DNA from: Omphiscola glabra
Taxonomy: Eukaryota > Mollusca > Gastropoda > Lymnaeidae
Length of the DNA stretch: 64,000 nt
Direction of reading: 5' to 3'
Assembly: GCA_964017045.1 (NCBI GenBank)
Contig: OZ024804.1
Span: 29,039,445 to 29,103,444, forward strand
The position numbers were made by a program, and so were the translations under genes. The notes below the pieces were generated by a model. The model searched no databases and was not told the DNA's origin. It worked only from the letters and a program-made list of their open reading frames with translations. Shown piece by piece: positions 28,101-40,100 of the stretch. Positions within the stretch are counted from its first letter, which is position 1, and every line of letters starts with the position of its first letter.

Positions 28101-31100
28101 CAAGAAAAAGAAAATTAAAAAAAATTACTAATCTTTTCATTTGAACAAGCAAATGTCTCCATGCACCATTTACAGGGGAAATAAAAACATGTTCTCCTAA
28201 TTTGAAATTTATGTAGCCTACCCAATAAAGATCCAAATAAACATTATATTTTGAGCACTTTGACTAGAATTTAACAATCATTTTGACAACAGCCACTTAC
28301 TTTTTAGACTTTTTCAGTTACAAAAATAAAAATGTTGAAATTTTTACACTAGTTATTTAAGATATAACGTAAACACTTTCCTCGTCCAATGCATGTTGTT
28401 AGAGTAGCAGATTATGGGGCCAGTAGCACATTTTTGGGGCCATCCATAAATGATTCATGCTTTTTTAGCCCATTGTTGGACCCCCCCCCACCCACCATCA
28501 CAAAAATAGGCACACAATTTTGACTCCCTCATGATACATCTACACAAGTTTGTGACATTTATGACATTCGTGTCATATGTCATTCATGGTAGCGCCCTTT
28601 AACAAATAAACATTCAAACAGTTAAAAAAAAATATTCCAAATGTTTGCTCAAGGATTGAAATAATTTTATACAAAATTCAATAGAATTAAACCTTGTGCT
28701 GGTAAATATCTTGTTTGACCTGACTCTAGACTAAACTGGATGATTCTGGCCAAAATAACAGACCACATCTAGCACGTCACAGACTACGGCCAAATATAAT
28801 TGACTTGGTGCCAAATACCCAAATCGAAACTTGCCTGAAAAGTTTTCGTCAGTGCTTCTATCCTTACGATATCCACTAATGTAAATGGCTTGAAAAGTGT
28901 TACCAAGTTTCTCAGTCTGTCAGAAGTATTTAATGGGAAAATTATTTTGTGGATCATGATGTAAATATAATAAGCACAAACAAATAAATGCAAACTTGAT
29001 ACATCTATATTTGTAAATATCAAGAATTTATATAGAATATACGACACACTAATGTATTTTTAATAGTATTAAAATGTTTATTGCAAATATATTTTGGTAA
29101 TCATTTTTTTTTTGTGGTGCATTTTTGCAAACCAAAAAAGATTGACATTTAGTACCCTACACACCTAAGTATTCTGCCCAAAGATGTGTAAATGACAGAC
29201 ATTTAGTACCCTACACACCTAAGTATTCTGCCCAAAGATGTGTAAATGACAGATATTTAGTACCCTACACACCTAAAATTCAAACCAAAGATGTGTAAAT
29301 GACAGATATTTAGTACCCTACACACCTAAAATTCAACCCAAAGATGTGTAAATTACAGACATTTAGTACCCTACACACCTAAAATTCTACCCAAAGATGT
29401 GTAAATGACAGATATTTAGTACCCTACACACCTAAGTATTCTGCCCAAAGATGTGTAAATGACAGATATTTAGTACCCTACACACCTAAGTATTCTACCC
29501 AAAGATGTGTAAATGACAGATATTTAGTACCCTACAACCTAAGTATTCTGCCCAAATATGTGTAAATTACAGATATTTATTACCCTAAAACCTAAGTATT
29601 CTGCCCAAAGATGTGTAAATGACAGATATTTAGTACCCTACAACCTAAGTATTCTGCCCAAATATGTGTAAATGACAGATATTTAGTACCCTAAAACCTA
29701 AGTATTCTGCCCAAATATGTGTGAAGTCATGTAACTAGAGTAAAGTAACAACATACCCTCTCATACCTTGTCAAAATTATCTCTCATAAATTGTCAACAT
29801 ACCATCTCATAGCTTGTCAGACCTTTCCATGTGACAACAAGAACTGTGTGAACATCAAAGTCATGCACACCAATAAGTCGTCTGACATCACTGGCTGCCC
29901 TGTCCATCACTTGGGCTTTGAATGGTGAGCTCTTATCCTGGCCAGGCTCATTGAAAACTGAAGGCTCACATTTCTCATAGAGGTGGTAGAAGGTGGAACC
30001 ATTCAAATTCAATGGGTTCACCTTGGCCCAGAATGCTGCTATCAGATCCTGTTCGTCGTCATTTGCCCCCTGAAGGTTCGGCTCTTCCCTCCAATCAAAT
30101 TTATCGAAACCAAAAATGCCATTGCTGTAAACCTGGTGAGTACCCAAATGGCCAGTTACACAAATACAAATTTCAAAATTAAAGCTTGTCATTATCTAAG
30201 ATGTAAACTTAAAATTAGCAATGATCAAATCATTCTCAGTTTTCTCCATATCATTTAAGATGTCTTATATCGATTTCAGAATGTCCAAAAATATTAAAGC
30301 CATATAGTATAGAACAATATTTTAACTTTATCCAGACCTCTTCAAAGTAGTATTAGTATTAAACTGAGCATCAGGACAAACTTGACCGAGTTCTGTGGGA
30401 TAAAATAGCTCACAATGTCTTGAATGGGAGTTTTGAAAGTCAAATGCTAAAGGTGCACCACCAAGAGCACAAGTCCACCTAAAGCACAGCACCACCAAGA
30501 GTGTAGTCCCTTTTGACCGATTTAATATTTATCGACCCATAAATCCTAGGCTTTGAAAAAATTGCTACAAGTATCAAAATCTTTATCCACAAGACATAAA
30601 TGAGAAGGCATCACTGCAAAAAATGGGAGACATTGGTTTCAAGATTATCTCTCAAAGACTAAGTCTACTCAACATTAGGTCCTACTCAACATTAGGTCCT
30701 ACTCAACATTAGGTTCTACTCAACATTAGGTCCAAATTAGAACAGTATCTAAGAACAAATTTATTTCTAAAGTGCGTTCCAAAATTGATATCGCTTTTAA
30801 AAAAAAAATGTTTTGTCATTCAGCTGAAACAAAATACATGCATTCATCAACTTATATATAAAACAAACAAAATACATGCACTCATCAACTTACATATGAA
30901 ATAAACAAAATACATGCACTCATCAACTTAAATATGAAACAAAATACATGCACTCATCAACTTATCAACTTACATATGAAACAAACAAAATACACGCACT
31001 CATCAACTTAAATATGAAACAAAATACATGCACTCATCAACTTACATATGAAACAAACAAAATACACACACTCATCAACTTACATATGAAACAAACAAAA

Positions 31101-34100
31101 TACACGCACTCATCAACTTACATATGAAACAAAGAATACATGCACTCATCAACTTACATATGCCTGGGTTCTCAAACCATCACCAAATGGAACTCCTGAA
31201 CTGAATGAGATTGGATTTTTGTTCACATATGCATTACCAACTTTAGTGACATCTGCACTTGAGGGGGACAAGTCTGAATCATCAGCAGTAATGCCATATG
31301 GATAATATGGTACTGTAAATAAACAAACATGTTTTTTTAAGGTGATTCTCAAGAAAACGATTTGAATGATGTAAGAGTTACTTCCCATTTCAGCATTTTA
31401 ATTTAAAAGGAAATGAAAGATATTTACGACTTACTAACACAAGTAAATTGTTTGAAGTCGGTGTGTCCTATCTAATTAATACTTACGAACACAACTAAAT
31501 TGTGTGAAGTCGGTGTGTCCTATATAATTAATACTTACTAACACAAGTAAATTGTGTGAAGCTTGTATGTCCTAAATCCAATTCATCAGGACAGCTGCAA
31601 GTATCAAGACCAGTCGAACTGTTTTTGTAGCAGGAATGGGAACATGATGCTTTCACCTTTGTTGTACAGCCAGCTCTAACACCTTGGAATGGACAATACA
31701 GTGTAATCAATGTTAATAAGAGAAATTGATGAGTGATAAGTTTACAATTTGCTAAACATGAAAATTGGACTCTCTCCACAACCTATTTGCCATCATACAC
31801 TGGTGTTTCAGGCAACCGATTTGCCATAATACACTGATGTGTCGTGCTAAATGCCTCTGGAAGGAGGAAAAGCAAAAGATTACATGTAGGCTTAAGAATA
31901 TGATCAAACCATGTTTATACAAAAGGGAAATTGGTTAGCCTATTATTATGATGTAGTAGCGTACATTGTAACAACACAGACAGTTAATATAAAGCAATGC
32001 AGTGTAATATACTTTTTAGAATTGCACACCATTGTGAATATTAACTACATTCTGCTATTTACTATAAAAATTCTCCTGCCACATACTAATTTCACATATG
32101 CACTCCAATATTTTTTTCAATTTTTTTTTTCAATGGGGCATGCCAAAGAATTCTTAGAAAAGCCAAGGGTGTGCTGCGTGTGAAAAGGTTGCAGAGCTCT
32201 GCTCTGAGTGACACATAAGATGCAATTACTATTTTGATTAAAACATAACTTTTACATCAGATATGTTTGTCATTTAGTTTTGTTACATTTGATTTCCACA
32301 TCGGCTCTGCAAATTATATCCTCTAATAAATCAGCTGATTATTTTATAAAAAAGTGAAAAACAAAATGTCAGAAAAAGAAGAAAAAAAATAATAAAGTAA
32401 CATTATATTTGAACATGAAAATGGCATTCTATGCAAAGAAAAGAATCAATACCATCTACGAATATGACTCCAGAATGAATCATCTCTTCAACTGTTTGTG
32501 CAGATTATACATTTTCAGTATCCTTTAATTAGGTTAGTTTATAATGAGTTTATATTCAATTTTCATTCACCAATTAGAAAACATTTTTATGATAAATTTG
32601 TGACAGTCTCAAATATTTCCTTAAATTTATGTTGAATATAAAAATAACTTATTTTTAGAATTCTTACTAAGAATTTAAATAAATGGAATGAAATAAAATA
32701 CATCCACAAGTTTTAACATGAAGAAATAATTATAATAAATAAAATTGTTCAACAAAACATTAAATTGGCAGTGCTTCTCAAATTGGTGGTCTCAGGACAA
32801 GCACTGGTCCTTTGGCACTCACTGACTATATTGCAAGGGGTATCAAAATTGAGGATGTTTTGAAAACAGAACAAATACAACCAGTTTGAACTGGTACACA
32901 TTAAAAACTGAATGGCATGGCTTAAAAAAAAAAAAAGTAAATGGAACACATCATAATAGTGCAGATAATGTAAGAACTTATCAACTAATCTAGATGCTTT
33001 TGTAATCAGACATCCAGCGTTAATTTAATATACCAGTGCAATGTCCATCTGTGTCGCGATTAAATCCTTCTTTACAGATGCAGGTGAATGAGCCAGGTGT
33101 ATTTTGACAAATCTCATTTTCAGAACATGTAGAGAACCGGCATTCATTAACGTCTTCAGTGCAGTCATTACCCATCCATCCCATCTTACAAACACAGATT
33201 CCATTTGTGTTGTCGCAGATCTCTGTTTTTGCTTCATCACAGTCACAAGGGTGGTCACAGGTTACTCCCCATTTGAGGGCAGGGCATGCTTATTAGTAGG
33301 AGAGTAAAATATTTCATATCAATTCCAAGTATACTTGTTTAGCAGGACACAGAATGATCTTAAAGGCAACAACGCTTTTGTTTTTTTGATTCAGTCTGGG
33401 TAAATCCTAGGAAACTTAAAAATTAACTTCAAAGGATAAAATAACAAAAATAATTATTGTAAGTTTCAATTTTGCTTGTTTTTTTTTTTTTAAACCAAGT
33501 TAAATTTATGTGTTTAAACCTTAATCCACTCTATCTACATATCAAATGTTTTATCCATTTCTCGGAATGTTCTCTTACAAAATTATTTATCACATCTTTA
33601 TCAACCTTAATTTACAGCACATTTAGTCTAAAAAATCTATGTGAGATCAGGGTTTTGGACTATAATGTTACAGCCCCTGCTATCTCTTGTGATTGAGTCA
33701 ATTTAAGCCATGATCTTATCAAGAGGTCTCCAATAATTAAACTTATTTGTTTGCTCTTCACAGTCAGTGCCCTTGACTGCAGAAGTTGGTAAGTTCAATT
33801 TTAGTCATTTCTTCTTAAAATACTAATAATTATTTACTTAAATGATGGATTTCCTTTCTCTATCATTATTGAAATATTGCCTTTTATTATTTAGTAGCTG
33901 TGATATGTAACTTGATATGTATGTGACTTAAGAGCTATGTAAATTGATAAGTACTTGTAATGCTTGTAACTAGCCACTAAAAAAATAGCTCTCATTCATG
34001 GTTAAAACATTATTTTAAATTGACCAAAAGTTTTTAATCTTCATTTTGACCAATTTTACATTCCACATAAAAATGTAAACAAAGTTTCTAATTAATACCA

Positions 34101-37100
34101 CCTTTTTGAACATGATCAATTTTTTTATTTTTTTTTAATACTAACCAGGGAAAATCCATGAATTTATTTAATGTACAAATTGGTAAATGTTAAAACCAGG
34201 TACAAAATTCTGGGGATTATAAACCTGAATAAAGAAAGGTAAAAAAAAAAAAAGGGGGAATGTCATGACCTACCATGGGTATAGTATTGACCACGAAAAC
34301 CTTTTCTGGAGCTTCCGAAATATGTGATTAAATTGAGATTCATGGTGCTATTAGTAGTTCTGATAATATTAGGAAGTCTCTTTCCACAATATCTGCCAAT
34401 TATGTTCTTTGGAGTAACTTCATTGTTATATATTTCAAGTGAATCCAAGTAACAGTTGGCAGTCTCTAGTAGTTCAAAATCTCCCTTCTCAATCCTAGAA
34501 AACACATTTTAAAAGTTTTACAAGATGGTTAAGATTTTTTTTTTAATAATAATAATTTAAGGATTTTATTTAAAAAAAAATTATTTATCCATTTTTTTCT
34601 TCTTCAAAATTATTGTTTATTTTACATTAATAAATTAAGTGTTATTTGTAAAAATTGGTTTAAATAACATAATAAAATCTGAGAAACAAAGTCGGTTTTT
34701 ATATCAGATGTATTTAAAGACTAAAGTATAAATAAAGTTGAAATTTGAATGAAAGTAATGTAATGGCTGGCTCAATATGCCCAACTAGTGCATGTGAATA
34801 TTACATTCATTTAGAGAAACTATAAATCTGATGTATACTTGTTTGTCTAAACTTTGCATACTTAAGTGTAACAACTTCCTGTGGCTCTGCTGATATGGTA
34901 AAGTTACATGTGGCAAGGTCTAGAATATAATCAGGGTAACCGATGGTTTCAATGTTGCCAGTTATTCCAGAGAAAAGTTTATTACAATCTGAAAGGCAGT
35001 AAAATAAAAATTAAACAATGTGTAACTTGATCAAATCAAAAACAAATATATTTTAACTACGTACACTGAACGGGCATGAAGGAACTAGAATAAGACAGAA
35101 GCAACAAATTTACAAATAAAAAGTTTTATTTTTACGTTCAATAAGTGTCCTCCACAAAATAAATAGAAATCAAAAGCAAGATTTTTAAATTATAAAATGT
35201 TAATATAGCCATTACCTGAATCAAAACAACAGCTATTAGCTGATTTAAAACAATAGCCATTAACTGATTCGAAACAGTAGACATTACCTGATTCACACCT
35301 ATAGCTTCCAGGTGTGTTGATGCATTTCTCAGTTCGTCTACAGGTATTTGGATTATCACATTCATTAATATCCACAGAACAATCAGTGGAAGTCCATCCA
35401 GGGAAACAAATACAGGTGCCAGCAATATTATTGCACTCTGCAGTGTTTGTTACATTACAAATACAGGGAATAGAGCATTCATCTTGGCCATAATAGAAAT
35501 TGGGACAGTCTGTAAAAAAATAAATTAGAGATTTAGGTGATGTAAATTTTTTAAAAATATATATATATTTCTATCAATAATAAAATTTTACTTCACAAAT
35601 ATGAAAAACAAGTGTTGAGTAGTGTTCAGCTGTGCTGCGTAAGCGGCAGCGTCCCCGAGGAGACTTGGGGGCGTCCACATGGGGTTTGCCTCTTCGTGGC
35701 GTGGCAGACTAGTAGGGGGGACTTGTCCACCCGAAGCAAAAAACCCCGACCAAACGCATGACTCCCAACGCAACAGGAGCAGCGACTAACATGATTACTT
35801 GTTGCCGTTGATGGATATGAAGCTTGGGTGGCGGCCAAAATCCATGCCGATGATTTTAGCTATGTGGACGTGAGAAAGCCGCTCCTAGGCAACCGTTTCG
35901 TCCCGCCACTACTTGTCCCGACCGAAAGACTCTCAGGGTGGTGGGGGTGGTAATGCAACACCTTCCCTCCGGAGTGGAAGCAAACCCGTCCTGACCCTAG
36001 GAGAGTGGACTGCGGACGCTTTAAACGCAGCGTCATCGGTCGACCGGGCTTCCCCTAGGCATAGGGGGAGTTCCCGGCGCCATTCCGCACGGGCTGGCGT
36101 CGGGGAAACCTTCAGTGCGCTGGGGGGGGGGGGCATTAAGAGCTCGCGCTCGACGACCCACCGACGCCATCTCGTATGTGACTTTATTAGTAGTGTTCAG
36201 CAACTTAAATGGTGTTTTACCTTAATATTCAAAACCTAAAATGTCTTAATTCTGTAAATATTTGGCTTTATTTCTGTTCCTTTTATTTTTCCAACAGCAA
36301 TTTAAAAAAACTTAATAAAAATAACTAGAAATGACCAGCCTCAATCTAAATATATTAAATGCTCTGCTAACATTTGCATGCAAACGTTCACTATGAATTT
36401 ATGGATTATATCCCTTTGAAAAGGTGTTCTCTTTTAAAGTTAATCATCTCCTGCTCACTCTCCATTGTTAGAGAGATGAAATGGTGGGATTTATGGCTAT
36501 ATTAAACTAGCTGGTTTGGAAGAAGTGTTTAAGCGAGCCATGAAGGGAACAATTGCAGAATAAGGCTGGCAAACAGTGGTCGATATGGAAGTCAAACGAG
36601 TGGCAGACGTGTGGTACATAATGCTCACTGAAAAAGGAGCCAAAAGCGAGCCATGAAGGGAACAATTGCAGAATAAGGCTGGCAAACAGTGGTCGATATG
36701 GAAGTCAAACGAGTGGCAGACGTGTGGTACATAATGCTCACTGAAAAAGGAGCCAAAAGGAAGGCCAAAGCAAACCAACAGTCAAAAAAGTCAAGCTGAG
36801 GTGAAGCTCCACGATTTGGCTCTTAAGTCATTTGCTAAGGTGCAAATAAAAAGGAAGTCGCACCATCACTTTATGAACAATGACAACACCAACAAGGATT
36901 TAGGATTTTATAAATAAGCCGTGGCTTTGTATTAGTTTTAATGAAACAAAATGACACATTTAATTACTCCCAAAAAGTGTTCGTATCCATTTTGAAATAG
37001 TATGCATTTCTGAAAATATCAGAAATTTTCCATTAATATTACCACAGTTAGGGCTTCCAACACACACCAGATGCCCAACACCTGAGGTACATAGATGTGA

Positions 37101-40100
37101 AATAAATGAATAAAATAAACGTTTAAAACAATTATTTGTGTGCATTTTACCAAAAGTTAGACAGAAATAATATAAATTATCATTTAATATACCAGTAATA
37201 ACTATTTCCTGAATAAAGCAATATTAAAAAAAACTTGAATAGTGGGATGCAGAACTTTAATAATTAGTCCCAGTGTGTCATAAGATGAAAGTGATGTCTA
37301 GTGTGTCATAGGATGAAAGTGATGTCTAGTGTGTCAATGAAAGTGATGTCTAGTGTGTCATAAGATGAAAGTGATGTCTAGTGTGTCATAGGATGAAAGT
37401 GATGTCTAGTGTATCAATGAAAGTGATGTCTAGTGTGTCATAAGATGAAAGTGATGTCTAGTATGTGTCAATAAAAGTGATGTCTAGTGTGTCATAGGAT
37501 GAAAGTGATGTCTAGTGTGTCAATAAAAGTGATGTCTAGTGTGTCATAGGATGAATGTGATGTCTAGTGTGTCGATGAAAGTGATGTCTAGTGTGTCATA
37601 AGATGAAAGTGATATCTAGTTCATCATAAGATGAAAGTGATGTCTAGTGTGTTGCATGAAAGTGATGTCTAGTGTGTCATAAGATGAAAGTGATGTCTAG
37701 TGTGTCAAAAGATGAAAGTGATGTCTAGTGTGTCATAAGATGAAAGTGATGTCTAGTGTGTCCTAGGATGAAAGTGATGTCTAGTGTGTCAAAAGATGAA
37801 AGTGATGTCTAGTGCATCATAAGATGAAAGTGATGTCTAGTGTATCAATGAAAGTGATGTCTAGTGTGTCATAAGATGAAAGTGATGTCTAGTATGTGTC
37901 AATAAAAGTGATGTCTAGTGTGTCATAGGATGAAAGTGATGTCTAGTGTGTCAATGAAAGTGATGTCTAGTGTGTCATAGGATGAAAGTGATGTCTAGTG
38001 TGTCGATGAAAGGGATGTGTAGTGTGTCATAAGATGAAAGTGATATCTAGTGCATCATAAGATGAAAGTGATGTCTAGTGTGTTGCATGAAAGTGATGTC
38101 TAGTGGGTCAAAAGATGAAAGTGATGTCTAGTGTGTAGATGAAAGTGATGTCTAGTGCATCATAAGATGAAAGTGATGTCTAGTGTGTCATGGGATAAAA
38201 GAGATTGAAAACCAGAGACATAAACAAATCCTATTTCCTGACCTTGAGCATGAACTGTTCCATTAAATCCAGTTCCTGTGATGGTTCCTTCTGACTGAAA
38301 CACTATATACATAAAACGTCCACTAGATCTGATCAAACTGGGTATGGATGTGCCAAAATATTGACCCAATAGTCTTTCTCCAGCATGTTGGCCATCATAA
38401 ATGGCTAGGAAAGAATTTTTTACGTCCACAAATAGATTCTTTATTCTGTTCAACCAAAAATACAAGGTATTAAGATTTTTTATTACAAAAAAAGCCAAGA
38501 TCTTGCGATGCACTAGACAGAAATATTGATGAGCATTCAAGTCATGGTAAAATGTATACGTTCTTTTTTTTAAACTAGGTCTTATGAAGATTTAATTCTG
38601 GTTGCTTGTGGTCCTTGAGTTTAACATACCTAAATAAAATTGTTGTGAAAAATTTTGAGGCACTTTATGTATTAATAATATTGAGAGACAATATTCAAAA
38701 GTTCAATAAAGCAAAATGTATGACAGTACGCAAACCACCTTAATACTAACTAATGCAACTGAACCGTAACCGCCCTCAAATATCTTAATGGTAACAAATA
38801 CAACTGGAATGTGTCTCCTATTATCTCCTTTATCAAGCCCTACTGCAATGCACTAAAAGATAACATTTGAATGGACAACAATTTACCTCAGTGAGATTAT
38901 GTTACCCATGCCTCCTCTGATCAACCAGTAACAGAAAGTGTTATTCTCATAGCCAGGGTACTGGGGGCTCTGGATGAGTTGCTGCTCATTCAGAACAGTA
39001 AGGTCTTGTTTACATGCCGGATAATCTGAATTGTTACAATCATTAATATGGTCAGACACATTTTGATCAGTTTAAAATTGCCATTTTTATTTTATATAAA
39101 ATTATTAAGATAAAATCATAGAAGATAAAATCATAGTTGTTTCTCATTTCAAACATCTTCACATTTTAGTGGGGAATTCAGCTGATCTTTATTCACAATG
39201 AAAATATGAAAGTTAATGGGGTATGCTCCCCTCCCCCCCAACTTAATTCATCTCGATCCATCTTTAAGCCCAATCCTTTATATCACAGGACTACATGAAA
39301 CTAATAAGACCGCCTGGCTTACTCAGAACATTAAATGCAGTAAGAAACTATTAACATATTTGTAAAAATATTGGATGGCAGGACAAAAAAATGAGAAACT
39401 GTTAAAGGATAAATAAGTTATAATTATGAGAAACTTGTTGAAAAATGAAACACAGCTCTGTAGAAATGTGTCCACGATACATGATCCCCTTAGGACACGA
39501 TACATGATCCCCTTAGGACACGATACATGATCCCCTTAGGACACGATACATGATCCCTTTAGGACATGATACATGATCCCCTTAGGGCACGATACATGAT
39601 CCCCTTAGGACACGATACATGATCCTCTTAGGACACGATACATGATTGATTTTTCTCTGAATTCAAGTCACACCAAACCCCTCATTTGTTTTATAATGAC
39701 TGGGAAAAGTTTTATTTTAAGATATAATGGTTGTAGGGAGGAGTGGTAGATATGTTGCAGTATGCAAATAAAAATAGAATATTAGTGTTGTTATACAGAT
39801 TTATAACTTACTGTAGCCGGTATATTGCGCATTCAAATAGCCCGTCTCAGCAAAGCTATCTGATCTAAAAACAATATGCATAATGTTTCCTGTGGATCTG
39901 ATTGTTCCCAGTGCAGGTTTATCTTGACAGTATCGTCCAAGCAGGTGACTACCAGAATCCTCCCCATCATACACTTCCATGTAGTCTGAAGAACAAACTC
40001 CATTGAAATTGGCATTTTCATATGGAAGGCTGAGCACTCTGGACAAATATGGATGAAAGAAACTCAATCAAATAGTTCAGATACAAATACAAATTTTAAT

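Noticed and set aside
28784..28915. Minus-strand frame reading KTFQASF, like a NIDO NTFQ motif
   Set aside because: A neighbouring frame gives [18 protein letters not shown] with correct phases on both sides, so this one is coincidental.
35588..36239. Several open frames in the GC-rich insertion
   Set aside because: GC-rich DNA has few stops; frames overlap on both strands and show no conserved motif.
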